This document shows, in pieces, positions 42,276 through 50,771 of a stretch of DNA of 64,000 nt. Location: positions 56,820 through 120,819 of the forward strand of contig NZ_QCZK02000022.1 in the NCBI RefSeq assembly GCF_003347595.2, in the 5' to 3' direction. The notes under the pieces are model-generated. The model saw nothing but the letters and a program-made list of their open reading frames with translations, made no database searches and had not been told where the DNA came from. Numbering within the stretch: the stretch's first letter is position 1; each line of letters starts with the position of its first letter. Source of the DNA: Botryobacter ruber (GTDB taxonomy: Bacteria; Bacteroidota; Bacteroidia; Cytophagales; Hymenobacteraceae). A program made the position numbers and the translations under genes.

Positions 42276-42938
42276 ATGAAGACAATGCAAACAATCGCCA
42301 TAATAGGAGCTTCCGGAAACATGGGCGCTGCCATTTCAAAGAGCCTGGCCAAAGGGAATTACAGATTACTCCTGTGTGCCAACGAGCTGAATAAAGTGCA
42401 GGCAGTAGCCGAAGAAATCAAAAGTAGCCACCCTGCCGCTACGGTAGAGGCATTAGATTGCTCGGTAGAAGCCTCCTGGGAAGCCGACATTATTATAGCA
42501 GCAGTTCCTTTCGCAGCGGAAAGAGAAGTAGCTGCAAAAATAAAGGAAGTAGCCAACCAGAAGATCGTCATCAGCATCGCCAACCCCTTAAACGACACCT
42601 ACAACGGATTGGTAACAGCACCCGACACCAGTGCCGCAGAGGAGCTGCAAAAGCTTTTGCCGAATGCGAAAGTGATAAAAGCATTCAACACCACCTTTGC
42701 AGCCGATTTCGCCACGCCGGTGATAGACGGCAAACAGGCCGATGCCTTTATTGCGGGCAATGACGCCGAGGCGCTGCAGACCGTTTCTGAAGTGGTAAGT
42801 ACTGCCGGGTTCAGCCCGATTGTAGCAGGAGATTTGGCCGTAAGCGGTACCCTAGAACGAATGCAGTTGCTGCTCATTCAGCTCAACATGAAGTACGACT
42901 ACAACTGGCTCGCCGGCTGGAAGATCCTGCACCAGTAA
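42276..42938 (+). CDS. NADPH-dependent F420-reductase-like / NAD(P)-binding oxidoreductase
   Basis: A 220-residue cytoplasmic protein with a Rossmann fold. The dinucleotide-binding stretch IAIIGASGNMGAAISKSLAKG opens the protein, followed by ADIIIAAVPFAAE and the SIANPLNDTYN segment of the F420-reductase/NADP-oxidoreductase-like group. Bacteroidota do not make F420, so the family name should not be taken literally. It is the first gene of the redox run and carries a -7 box. Confidence 0.85.
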   Translation: MKTMQTIAIIGASGNMGAAISKSLAKGNYRLLLCANELNKVQAVAEEIKSSHPAATVEALDCSVEASWEADIIIAAVPFAAEREVAAKIKEVANQKIVISIANPLNDTYNGLVTAPDTSAAEELQKLLPNAKVIKAFNTTFAADFATPVIDGKQADAFIAGNDAEALQTVSEVVSTAGFSPIVAGDLAVSGTLERMQLLLIQLNMKYDYNWLAGWKILHQ

Positions 42939-42991
42939 GTCAATCAGATTCAATAAAATAAATTCAATACAACCTTTAAGATTAATTCAAA

Positions 42992-43564
42992 ATGAAAAAA
43001 TTATTAGTTATAGTTTTCGCTTTCTTTTCGCTCTCGGCCTTCAATACCCTTAATAGGTTATGGACGAACGATGATGCCCATTCGCAGCTTAGCTTCACGG
43101 TGTCGCACCTGGGTATTGCCGATGTGACCGATACCTTCAACGACTTTGATGCAACGGTGACTTCCTCAAAACCTGATTTCAGCGATGCCATCTTTGAACT
43201 GACGGCGAAAACAGCTTCAATAGATACTCGTGTGGAAGACAGAGACAATCACCTGAAAAGTGCAGACTTCTTTGATGTAGCCAAGTATCCGATCCTGAAC
43301 TTCAAAAGCACTTCTGTAAAGAAGCAGGGCAAAAACAACTACAAGCTTAACGGCAACCTGACACTGAACGGCATTACCAAACCGGTTTCGATGGACCTGG
43401 TGTATAGAGGGACGGTAGAAAACCCAATGAGCAAGAAGCAGACGGCAGGCTTCCAGGTAACAGGCACAATCAAGCGTTCTGACTTTAACCTGGGCAGCGG
43501 CTTCCCGGCTCCTATGATTAGCGACGAAGTACGCATCAAAGCCGACGGTGAGTTTGTGCAATAA
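42992..43564 (+). CDS. YceI-family periplasmic lipid-binding protein
   Basis: A 190-residue exported protein: signal peptide (LLVIVFAFFSLSAFN), then the YceI lipocalin-like barrel with DDAHSQLSFTVSHLGIADV, FDVAKYPILNFKSTSV, and LTLNGITKPVSMDL. YceI proteins bind polyisoprenoid or quinone-like lipids in the periplasm. The neighbourhood of DoxX and quinone reductase-like genes suits a role in quinone or lipid-peroxide handling. It is 19 bases upstream of doxX, so likely co-transcribed. Confidence 0.92.
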   Translation: MKKLLVIVFAFFSLSAFNTLNRLWTNDDAHSQLSFTVSHLGIADVTDTFNDFDATVTSSKPDFSDAIFELTAKTASIDTRVEDRDNHLKSADFFDVAKYPILNFKSTSVKKQGKNNYKLNGNLTLNGITKPVSMDLVYRGTVENPMSKKQTAGFQVTGTIKRSDFNLGSGFPAPMISDEVRIKADGEFVQ

Positions 43565-43583
43565 GTTACAGGAGGAACCAACC

Positions 43584-44036
43584 ATGAACAAGTTAATGAA
43601 CCTGTATCAGCATAACAAAAATACGGATCTGGCACTTTTGGTTGTAAGAGTAAGCGTGGCCGGCCTGATGCTGGCCCACGGCTTACCCAAACTGGAAATG
43701 CTTATCTCCGGTAATCCGGCAGAGTTCCCAGCCCTCTTCGGGCTTAGCGCCGCCAGCTCCCTCGCCCTGGCCGTTTTTGCCGAGGTGGTGTGCTCCGTGC
43801 TGATCCTGGTCGGGCTGGGTACAAGGCTGGCTACTATTCCGCTGATCATCACGATGCTAGTTGCAGCATTTTATATTCACGGTGCAGATCCGTTTGCCAA
43901 AAAAGAACTGGCCATTCTGTACCTGATACCTTACGTGATGCTGTTCCTGACAGGAAGCGGGAAATATGCTTTGGATTATCTGCTGCAGCATAAGGTACAA
44001 AGACCTGCTTACAACAAAAGGCTTTCGGTACAGTGA
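43584..44036 (+). CDS. DoxX-family membrane protein
   Basis: A 150-residue protein with four membrane helices and the DoxX landmarks LVVRVSVAGLMLAHGLPKL, AEVVCSVLILVGLGTRLATIPL and FYIHGADPF. DoxX proteins are linked to respiratory quinol oxidation or thiosulfate metabolism and protection against oxidants. An AGGAGG ribosome site seven bases before ATG 43584 settles this start over one 36 bases earlier; such a strong Shine-Dalgarno is unusual for this genome. Confidence 0.9.
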   Translation: MNKLMNLYQHNKNTDLALLVVRVSVAGLMLAHGLPKLEMLISGNPAEFPALFGLSAASSLALAVFAEVVCSVLILVGLGTRLATIPLIITMLVAAFYIHGADPFAKKELAILYLIPYVMLFLTGSGKYALDYLLQHKVQRPAYNKRLSVQ

Positions 44037-44157
44037 GTTAAGTTGTATTCGTCCAGGTTAATGGTTATTCCATTGCAGGGCAGGGCTCCCGTTTTATTTG
44101 AAACTAAACTTATTATTGCCCGGCAACAAGTAACACTGGGCTCAAACAAAAGAGAAA

Positions 44158-45069
44158 ATGGGAAATTACAATCCTTTATTGTGTGATCCTGAAACCGGGA
44201 TTTGCGAAATACCAACAAACAAAGAAGGTGTAAGATCTGGCAGCGATACTGCATCAACTTCTAAACCTGTAAAAGTTATTTATTACACAGATCCCATTTG
44301 TTCTTCCTGTTGGGGTATAGAACCACAGTTGCGTAAACTCAAACTAGAATATGGCCATAGCCTGGAAATAGAATACAGAATGGGCGGATTGCTGCCTGAC
44401 TGGAGTTACAACAGTGGGGGCATTAGCAAAGCAACTGATGTGGCGCATCATTGGGACGAAGTAAGCATTTATTACGATATGCCTATAGATGGAGATGTTT
44501 GGCTTGAAGATCCGCTACACTCTTCTTATCCGGCGTCCATTGCATTTAAAGCCGCCCTACTTCAGGATGAGGAAAAAGCAATTTTATTTCTGCGGAAAAT
44601 CAGAGAAATGGTTTTCCTGGAGAAAAAGAACATCGCCAGGTGGGAGCATTTGGCATTGGCAGCAGCGAATGTTGGCTTAAACACCGGGCAGTTCCGGGCC
44701 GATTATCAAGGCAAAGCAAAAGACCTTTTTGCAGAAGACTTAAAACTAGGCAAAGAATTAGGAGTAAGAGGGTTTCCAACAATGTTTTTCACCGATACAA
44801 CAGGAAGAAAAGAGATCGTTTATGGTGCAAAGCCTTATGCAGCATTTGAAAATGCGTTGGTAAAGCTCTACCCTGGTATTACAAAGTCCGCCTACGATAA
44901 AAGTATAGATGCGGTATTTTCCAGGTACAGCACTTTAACGGCCAAAGAGTTTTCAGAACTAACCGGAACTTCCAGAAAGGAAAGTGAGAAAATACTGAAT
45001 GATTTAATATCAGAAAAGATAACGACTAAAAACGGATCAATCTGGAAAATGACGAATAGCAGCCGTTAA
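44158..45069 (+). CDS. DsbA/SpxH-like thioredoxin-fold protein
   Basis: A 303-residue cytoplasmic protein. After a 35-residue hydrophilic lead it has a thioredoxin-like start VIYYTDPICSSCWGIEPQ with the redox motif CSSC. Then come the long helical insert, RGFPTMFF (cis-Pro loop), and an added C-terminal winged-helix-like tail (LTAKEFSELTGTSRKESEKI). The architecture is that of FrnE/SpxH-like DsbA-family proteins, some of which adapt ClpXP to Spx in Firmicutes. Whether this one is an oxidoreductase or an adaptor is open. Confidence 0.82.
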   Translation: MGNYNPLLCDPETGICEIPTNKEGVRSGSDTASTSKPVKVIYYTDPICSSCWGIEPQLRKLKLEYGHSLEIEYRMGGLLPDWSYNSGGISKATDVAHHWDEVSIYYDMPIDGDVWLEDPLHSSYPASIAFKAALLQDEEKAILFLRKIREMVFLEKKNIARWEHLALAAANVGLNTGQFRADYQGKAKDLFAEDLKLGKELGVRGFPTMFFTDTTGRKEIVYGAKPYAAFENALVKLYPGITKSAYDKSIDAVFSRYSTLTAKEFSELTGTSRKESEKILNDLISEKITTKNGSIWKMTNSSR

Positions 45070-45100
45070 TACGGGCTCTGTTATTGTAAATAAACGCCTT

Positions 45101-45982
45101 ATGCAACGGGACCAATTCATTAAAACTTTAGTAACGGGAGTAGTAGGTATGACCACATTATCAGCCTTTAGTAAATTTACAGATAACCTGAGCGAGCAGG
45201 AGCAGCTCATGCCGGTACTTTTTGTAGGGCACGGTTCGCCTATGAACGGCATCGAAGACAATGCCTTCAGCCAGTACTGGAAAAAGCTGGCCAAGGAGAT
45301 CCCCACACCCAAAGCGGTGCTGGTGGTATCGGCGCACTGGCTGAGCAAGGGCACCCGCATCACCGCCATGGACTTCCCCAAAACCATACATGACTTTGGC
45401 GGCTTTCCGCAGGAGCTGTTCGCTGTGCAGTACAAAGCCCCCGGTAGTCCGGAACTGGCAAAGGAAACGGCTACTCTCATTAAATCAGCTGAAGTAGAAC
45501 TGGACCACGACTGGGGGCTGGACCACGGCGCCTGGACCATCATCCGGCACATGTACCCGGAAGCCACCATTCCGGTGCTGCAGCTCAGCATCGACTATAC
45601 TAAAGGGCCGCAGTACCACTACGAGTTGGCGAAGGAGCTGGCGAGCCTGCGCAAAAAAGGTGTGCTGATTATGGGCAGCGGCAACATGGTGCACAACCTG
45701 CGCATGGTAGCCTGGGACAGGCTCGGCGATGACGAGTACGGCTACGACTGGGCCAAACAGATAAACGCCACCTTCAAGGACCTGATTAGCAACGGCCACC
45801 ATGATAAGCTGATAAAGTACGAACGTTTAGGCAAAGAAGCCATGCTGGCCATTCCGACGCCAGAGCACTACTGGCCCTTGCTGTATACCCTGGGCCTGAA
45901 GGGCAGCAAAGACGATGTATCCTTCTTCAACGACAAAGTTGTGGGAGGCTCTCTCACCATGACTTCCGTGAAAATAGGGTAA
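45101..45982 (+). CDS. ygiD: 4,5-DOPA-extradiol-dioxygenase-like protein (YgiD/LigB family)
   Basis: A 293-residue enzyme of the class III extradiol dioxygenase family. The N-terminus has a leader-like stretch; then LFVGHGSPMNGIEDNAF holds the first metal His, ALVVSAHWLSKG the next, and DHDWGLDHGAWTIIRHMYP and GSGNMVHNLRMV the rest. YgiD-like enzymes open the ring of catechols such as DOPA; in most bacteria the physiological substrate is unknown. It sits in the redox run between the DsbA-like and esterase genes, spaced 31 and 29 bases. Confidence 0.9.
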   Translation: MQRDQFIKTLVTGVVGMTTLSAFSKFTDNLSEQEQLMPVLFVGHGSPMNGIEDNAFSQYWKKLAKEIPTPKAVLVVSAHWLSKGTRITAMDFPKTIHDFGGFPQELFAVQYKAPGSPELAKETATLIKSAEVELDHDWGLDHGAWTIIRHMYPEATIPVLQLSIDYTKGPQYHYELAKELASLRKKGVLIMGSGNMVHNLRMVAWDRLGDDEYGYDWAKQINATFKDLISNGHHDKLIKYERLGKEAMLAIPTPEHYWPLLYTLGLKGSKDDVSFFNDKVVGGSLTMTSVKIG

Positions 45983-46011
45983 TACACCCACAAATTATAA
46001 AACGTAGACGA

Positions 46012-46686
46012 ATGACATCCGAAACAAATCAACGAACAAATATACCTGTAACGGACCTGGTTTTAGAGTACCTGGTGCGCCCTGCACGCGAGAGTTCAGG
46101 AAAGCAGAAGGCGCTGGTCCTGTTGCACGGTGTCGGAAGCAATGAGCAGGACCTGATAAGCCTGGCGCCGTACCTGCCTGAAGATTTTATCGTGATTTCG
46201 CCGCGTGGTCCCTTTTTATTGAGCGAAAATCGGTATGCCTGGTACCAGGTTGATTTTTCAACGGGCAAACCCGTGATAAACGCTGCGCAGGAGTCGCAGA
46301 GCCGGAATATTATCGGGGAGTTTATAGAGCAGGTGAAAGCAAAGTATCGTGTTGACGAAGTATACCTGGGCGGTTTCAGCCAAGGCGCCATCATGAGCTA
46401 TACCCTTGGCCTGATACAGCCTGCCATGGTAACCGGGGTGCTGGCTTTCAGCGGCAGGATACTGCAGGAGTTAAGGTCATTGGTGGCTGCAGCGGATCAG
46501 CTGAAGAACTTGAAAGTATTTATAGCGCATGGCACGCAGGACGGTACTTTGCCCGTGCATTATGCCCGCGAAGCAAAGTCTTTTTTAGAAAGCAAAGGCA
46601 TCACTTCGGCTTACCTTGAGCTAGACATGGGGCATCAGATAACAAGCGAAGTAGTAGTGGCTGTACGTGAATGGCTGGAAAAATAG
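46012..46686 (+). CDS. alpha/beta-hydrolase (phospholipase/carboxylesterase family)
   Basis: A 224-residue cytoplasmic serine hydrolase. The oxyanion strand LVLLHGVGSNEQDL, nucleophile elbow GGFSQGA (Ser), an Asp in AHGTQDGTLPV, and a His in DMGHQI form the catalytic triad of the carboxylesterase/YpfH group. Such enzymes cleave short-chain or thio-esters. In this gene run it may process products of the dioxygenase neighbour, but that is conjecture. Confidence 0.9.
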   Translation: MTSETNQRTNIPVTDLVLEYLVRPARESSGKQKALVLLHGVGSNEQDLISLAPYLPEDFIVISPRGPFLLSENRYAWYQVDFSTGKPVINAAQESQSRNIIGEFIEQVKAKYRVDEVYLGGFSQGAIMSYTLGLIQPAMVTGVLAFSGRILQELRSLVAAADQLKNLKVFIAHGTQDGTLPVHYAREAKSFLESKGITSAYLELDMGHQITSEVVVAVREWLEK

Positions 46687-46799
46687 CGATAAAGTAGCGA
46701 ACGGTTCCTTAACCATAACTTGTTAAAAAAATGGTCATGGAATCTATAGCCGCACTTTATAATAATAGATTAAAAAAGTGACTAGTAAATTGAAATTGT

Positions 46800-47654
46800 A
46801 TGAAAATTGGAATAACAGGTGCAACAGGCCAGTTAGGTAAGCTCGTTGTAACCAAACTAAAGGGGAAAGTAGCTCCTGAAAACATTGTAGCGCTGGTGCG
46901 TACACCAGCGAAAGCCGAAATCTTAGGTGTTGAAGTCCGTAAAACTGATTACACTAAACCCGAAACGCTGGTGCATGCCCTGCAAGGCATTGAAACCTTA
47001 CTTTTAATTTCTTCGAGCGAGGTAGGGCAGCGTGCCACGCAGCATAAAAACGTGCTGATAGCCGCAAGACAGGCTAATGTTAACCATATCGTTTATACCA
47101 GCCTGCTTCATGCCGATACTTCAACCCTTAGCCTGGCCGATGAGCACCGCGCCACAGAAGCTCTGCTGAAAGAGACAGGTATACCCTACACCATTTTGCG
47201 CAATGGCTGGTACACTGAAAATTACACCGGCTCGATACAGGGTGCCCTTGCGGGTGGGGCTTTTATCGGCAGCGCTGGAAATGGCAAAATTTCATCTGCT
47301 TCCAGAGCAGACTTTGCCGATGCAGCCGTAGCCGTTTTACTTGGTGAGGAGCACAATGGCAAGGTGTATGAATTGGCCGGCGACGATGCTTACACGCTCC
47401 ACGACCTTGCTGCTGAAATATCCCGCCAGACCGGCAAAGACCTTTCCTACAAAAATTTGCCGGAAGAAGAATATGCTGATGCTTTATCTGGCTTTGGTCT
47501 TCCTGAAGGACTGGCACAAGCCATTGCCGGATGGGACGTAGCCGCTTCGCAGGGAGCCCTGTACGATGACAGCCGCCAACTTTCTAAGCTGATCGGCCAT
47601 CCAACTACGCCTTTGGCAAAAACGGTGAAGGAGGCGTTAAACGCTAACCAATGA
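46800..47654 (+). CDS. QorB/NmrA-like NAD(P)H:quinone oxidoreductase
   Basis: A 284-residue Rossmann-fold protein of the atypical short-chain dehydrogenase (NmrA/QorB) group. The nucleotide motif is GITGATGQLGKLVV, then LLISSSEVGQRATQHKNVL, TILRNGWYTENYT and the GNGKISSASRADFADAAV segment. QorB-type enzymes reduce quinones with NAD(P)H. It ends the redox run; a separate AT-rich leader of over 100 bases before the start suggests its own promoter. Confidence 0.9.
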   Translation: MKIGITGATGQLGKLVVTKLKGKVAPENIVALVRTPAKAEILGVEVRKTDYTKPETLVHALQGIETLLLISSSEVGQRATQHKNVLIAARQANVNHIVYTSLLHADTSTLSLADEHRATEALLKETGIPYTILRNGWYTENYTGSIQGALAGGAFIGSAGNGKISSASRADFADAAVAVLLGEEHNGKVYELAGDDAYTLHDLAAEISRQTGKDLSYKNLPEEEYADALSGFGLPEGLAQAIAGWDVAASQGALYDDSRQLSKLIGHPTTPLAKTVKEALNANQ

Positions 47655-47724
47655 TCTAAACAGCTTCCCTGAAAATAGAACTGTTCTAGAGTAGAGAAAA
47701 CTCCTTAACTTTGAACAGTTGATT

Positions 47725-47795
47725 ATGAAAAGGAAAAAGTTTACCTCACAGCAGATTGCCAAGATCCTCAAGGAGTTGAGGATGGCAAAAGAAAG
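47725..47795 (+). pseudogene. IS3-family orfA start fragment
   Basis: The first 22 codons, MKRKKFTSQQIAKILKEL, match the opening of IS3-family OrfA proteins with the first helix of their HTH. Homology stops where a dispersed-repeat fragment begins at 47796. The frame runs on to 47925 through the repeat, without transposase sequence. Confidence 0.6.
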
Positions 47796-47888
47796 CCATC
47801 TGCTTACAAGGTGTCCCAAACTACTTTCCAGACAAAAGACGGGCTTGCGGTTGCAGGCCATGCTGTTGTCCCAGAATATGGCAAGTTT
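47796..47888 (+). repeat. dispersed repeat, 3' block (fragment)
   Basis: CCATCTGCT..TACAAGGTGTCCCAAA, then CTTTCCAGACAAAAG, TTGCGGTTGCAGGC and TTGTCCCAGAATATGG match the right-hand block of the longer copies ending at 55735 and 58050. Only this block is present. Confidence 0.75.
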
Positions 47889-48047
47889 AAGGGATGCTCC
47901 TTTGACAGGCATTAAGGATAATTAAAATCTATTACAATCAGACTTCTTTTGCCTATTTCGAGCAATGCCATTTCAGTAATTCAGCTGTAGAAGAAATGGT
48001 CAAAGACGGTTTATTAGCGATATAACCCCAATCATCTTATCTTCGTC

Positions 48048-48090
48048 AAGCAGCATAGGATTGCCTGAAGCAGGCAATCCTATGCTGCTT
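48048..48090 (+). promoter_or_regulatory. 18-bp perfect hairpin before the TRIC-like gene
   Basis: AAGCAGCATAGGATTGCC at 48048-48065 pairs perfectly with 48073-48090 around a seven-base loop. TATCTTCG at 48038-48045, a near-consensus -7 box, would place the hairpin at the very 5' end of the mRNA. No T run follows, so mRNA protection or control of the start at 48109 is more likely than termination. Confidence 0.5.
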
Positions 48091-48108
48091 CATTTGGGCA
48101 GACAAGCT

Positions 48109-48765
48109 ATGGTATACTCTTCGGATTTGAGCTTCACAACCGTTATAGACCTCTTAGGGACTTTCGCTTTTGCGGTAAGCGGCATCAGGTGGGCCTCCAC
48201 CAAGAGGTTCGATTGGTTTGGCGCCTATGTTATTGGACTGGTGACGGCGATCGGAGGCGGGACAACAAGGGACTTGCTGCTCAACGTAACCCCATTCTGG
48301 ATGCAGGATGCCACTTACCTGACCGTTACAGGTCTGGCCCTACTGGTAACGCTCCTGTTCCGGAATCGACTTTTCCTATGGGGCAGGACCCTGTTCTTAT
48401 TTGACTCCATCGGGCTGGGCTTGTTTACAGTTGTAGGGGTGGTAAAAAGCCTGGATGCAGGATTCCCTTTCTGGGTATGCATCATGATGGGAGCTATAAC
48501 CGGTTCTGTAGGTGGTGTTATCCGAGATGTTTTGCTCAATGAGGTTCCGCTGCTGTTTAGGAAGGACATATATGCTTTGGCATGTATTGCGGGAGGCATT
48601 GTTTATATGATATGCTATCAATCCAACCTGTCAGCCTCATTGACTGAGTTTCTTGCTGCTTTGACAGTGATTTTAATTAGAGTCGTTGCGGTGAGGTATC
48701 ATGTCCAGTTACCGTTTTTAAAGCCTATAGATACGAATCACAACGGTAGGGAAAACAAAGAATAA
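48109..48765 (+). CDS. TRIC-family (UPF0126/YicG-like) cation-channel protein
   Basis: A 218-residue protein with seven membrane helices arranged as an internal repeat: IDLLGTFAFAVSGIRWA..FDWFGAYVIGLVTAIGGGTTRDLLL and then FDSIGLGLFTVVG..GAITGSVGGVIRDVLLNEVPL. The paired GGG/TRD and GG/IRD motifs are the family signature. Prokaryotic TRIC proteins are trimeric potassium-selective channels. ATG 48109 gives the usual length; ATG 48082 and TTG 48061 lie within the upstream hairpin. A hairpin terminator follows. Confidence 0.88.
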   Translation: MVYSSDLSFTTVIDLLGTFAFAVSGIRWASTKRFDWFGAYVIGLVTAIGGGTTRDLLLNVTPFWMQDATYLTVTGLALLVTLLFRNRLFLWGRTLFLFDSIGLGLFTVVGVVKSLDAGFPFWVCIMMGAITGSVGGVIRDVLLNEVPLLFRKDIYALACIAGGIVYMICYQSNLSASLTEFLAALTVILIRVVAVRYHVQLPFLKPIDTNHNGRENKE

Positions 48766-48888
48766 AGGCTTTGTCTGATGCACTATATCATTCCTTATCT
48801 CACCATCCCTGAAAAGGTGGATTTCTTGAGATATCAGATTGTGTTAACTTTTATTTTGTCATGGCAGCAGCCTAGACCTATTTATTAT

Positions 48889-48935
48889 AAAATAAAGGAC
48901 CAGGCCTGAATCTCCCAGGCCTGGTCCTTTATTTT
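48889..48935. terminator. bidirectional terminator
   Basis: AAAATAAAGGACCAGGCCTG at 48889-48908 pairs perfectly (20 bp) with 48916-48935 across a seven-base loop, with A/T outer arms. It lies between convergent genes and serves both. Confidence 0.92.
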
Positions 48936-48955
48936 ATATTTACTCAGCTTTGCTT

Positions 48956-49330
48956 TTACATTATTTGCTTTATTAAGTTATCTAGTATTTCCTTGCTATA
49001 ACCAATCTGCCGGGCATACTCAAGACACAGATTATATTCCCTCTCTTCTACTTTACCGTCCTGTACAGTCATCATTACAAGGGTCTGTAACTCCAGGTGC
49101 TTTTGCAGACCTTCTTGCGGTATGATGAAAGATAGAGAAGGAAGATTATCAGCTATATGGCGCGTATCCTCTTCTGTAAGCTCCAACTGATTACCAATTG
49201 CCAGCAGGAATTCACTTTCCAGCTCATCTACATATCGATCAGCAATGGCTACTAAAACGATGTTTTGGAAAAAGTTAAGCTTGTTTTGCTTCGTGCTTAA
49301 CATGGTATCAAATAATATATTCGTTGTCAT
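48956..49330 (-). CDS. TerB-like small acidic protein
   Basis: A 124-residue all-helical cytoplasmic protein with the TerB/DjlA-type plan: NIVLVAIADRYVDELESEFLLAIG and a later MMTVQDGKVEEREYNLC, both with Asp-x-x-Asp/Glu-type metal-like motifs. TerB-like domains are linked to metal sensing and stress systems, but lone copies have no assigned role. An upstream in-frame start is possible (MLSTKQN, residue 10). It converges with the TRIC-like gene. Confidence 0.75.
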   Translation of the reverse strand: MTTNILFDTMLSTKQNKLNFFQNIVLVAIADRYVDELESEFLLAIGNQLELTEEDTRHIADNLPSLSFIIPQEGLQKHLELQTLVMMTVQDGKVEEREYNLCLEYARQIGYSKEILDNLIKQIM

Positions 49331-49621
49331 TTTAATTCATTTTAAAACATGTGTTGATAATACTTCAAGTATTGTACCAATTAAACTGTACCACCTTTCA
49401 CTGATATTGCTTCCAAAGCGTATTTTTCTGCACTAGCCACCACAGCCTCATTTGTTATTCTAAGAAGAAGGCACAAGTGAGATAATATTTTAGTCCCAAG
49501 AAACGAGGTATTCTTGCTGACATTGTTCGTATATTCACTGGCAAAGAAATACTGTGTCCTATATTGCAGTGTTGGTACTGACAACGGCAAGTAAGGCCTA
49601 CGGAGCAAAGAACGTAACACG

Positions 49622-50353
49622 ATGTTTCGACATGCAGGAAAGGCAAGAACCTTCAAGCACAACATAAGGTTGGCTGGCCTGCTTTCCTTAATTGCCGGCA
49701 TGGTCAACATCAGCGGAGTATTGTCAGTAAATACCCTGACAACCAATGTTACCGGCCATTTCGCCTTTTTTGCAGAGCAGATGGAGCGGAAACAATATAG
49801 CTTGGCCTTTACCTTCCTTCTTTATATTTCCGCTTTTTTCCTTGGCTCGTTTCTATCAAGCTTTATGACAGAACTGTCTTTAAGCAAAGGCTACAAAGCA
49901 ATTCATGTTGGACCTATGGTATGTGAGATTGCTATATTGCTGCTTTTAGGCATAGCAGGGAATCAGATGCTGCATTACGGCGTGAGCGGTACCGCGATCG
50001 CACTGCTGTTGCTGTTTGCCATGGGCTTACAGAATGCATTAGTTACCAATGTCTCAAGATCAGTAGTAAGAACAACCCACCTGACAGGGTTGTTCACCGA
50101 CCTGGGCATCGAACTGGCTCAGTTGCTTTTCTATAAAAAGCCTGAGCAACAGGAGGTGCTCAGGCGCAGCGTGAACCTGAAGCTCGTTATTATTTTCTTT
50201 TTCTTTGCGGGCTGCGTTATTGGAGGCTATCTGTATGACTCTCTGGCTTTAGAGACACTGATGGTGGCTTCGGGGCTACTTGCCGCAGCCTTAATTTATG
50301 ACACGCTGAAATTCAGGTACTATCGCCTGCTGCGAGGGCGCCACCGGGTGTGA
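49622..50353 (+). CDS. DUF1275 (YoaK-family) membrane protein
   Basis: A 243-residue protein with six membrane helices. DUF1275 hallmarks are seen: LLSLIAGMVNISGVLSVNTLTTNVTGH early, and AMGLQNALVTNVSRSVVRTTHLTGLFTDLG in the middle. The family is widespread and uncharacterised, possibly a transporter. Its length is normal and it stands alone, with its own spacer of 290 bases upstream in which I see no other feature. Confidence 0.88.
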   Translation: MFRHAGKARTFKHNIRLAGLLSLIAGMVNISGVLSVNTLTTNVTGHFAFFAEQMERKQYSLAFTFLLYISAFFLGSFLSSFMTELSLSKGYKAIHVGPMVCEIAILLLLGIAGNQMLHYGVSGTAIALLLLFAMGLQNALVTNVSRSVVRTTHLTGLFTDLGIELAQLLFYKKPEQQEVLRRSVNLKLVIIFFFFAGCVIGGYLYDSLALETLMVASGLLAAALIYDTLKFRYYRLLRGRHRV

Positions 50354-50460
50354 AGCAAAGCAGCATTATCATTACTGGTATGAATAAGTCTTTTTAGTTG
50401 TTGCCTGATTATTTTGCGTGTCTATGTCCGGAAGTTGTGGGATGAAATCTGCTGTGTATG

Positions 50461-50769
50461 TCTTGTCCCGTAAAATGCCGATTTTCTAATACAGGTAATA
50501 GCAGCTGTTGGTACTTGTGCCAGTTGTTGCTGACTGCTGCCGTTTGGATGGCTTTTGGATGGCTTTTCCAACTGCCCAGGTGCAGTTGGAAAAGCTCTTT
50601 AGTAGTAAAGCCGGTGAAAGAGGCTTTTTAGCCCCTGTATCAGTAGTGTTCGCTCTTGAAGGCTGTCACCACCCAGCAGCAATGAAGAAACAATGGCAAA
50701 ATACCGCTGTTGGTACTTGTTGCTGGAGCCATCCGAAAACTATCTGCCTACAAGGTGTCCCAAACCACT
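50461..50769 (+). repeat. dispersed repeat, long copy interrupted by IS5-family element
   Basis: The block opens TTGTCCCGTAAAATGCCG, contains TAATAGCAGCTGTTGGTACTTG, then CTTTTCCAACTGCCCAGGTG and TTTTTAGCCCCTGTATC, and the start of the right block (ATCTGCCTACAAGGTGTCCC). It matches 57544-57740 closely over its first 230 bases. It is cut at 50770 by the insertion sequence. The continuation of the right block is not found after the IS. Confidence 0.85.
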
Positions 50770-50771
50770 TA

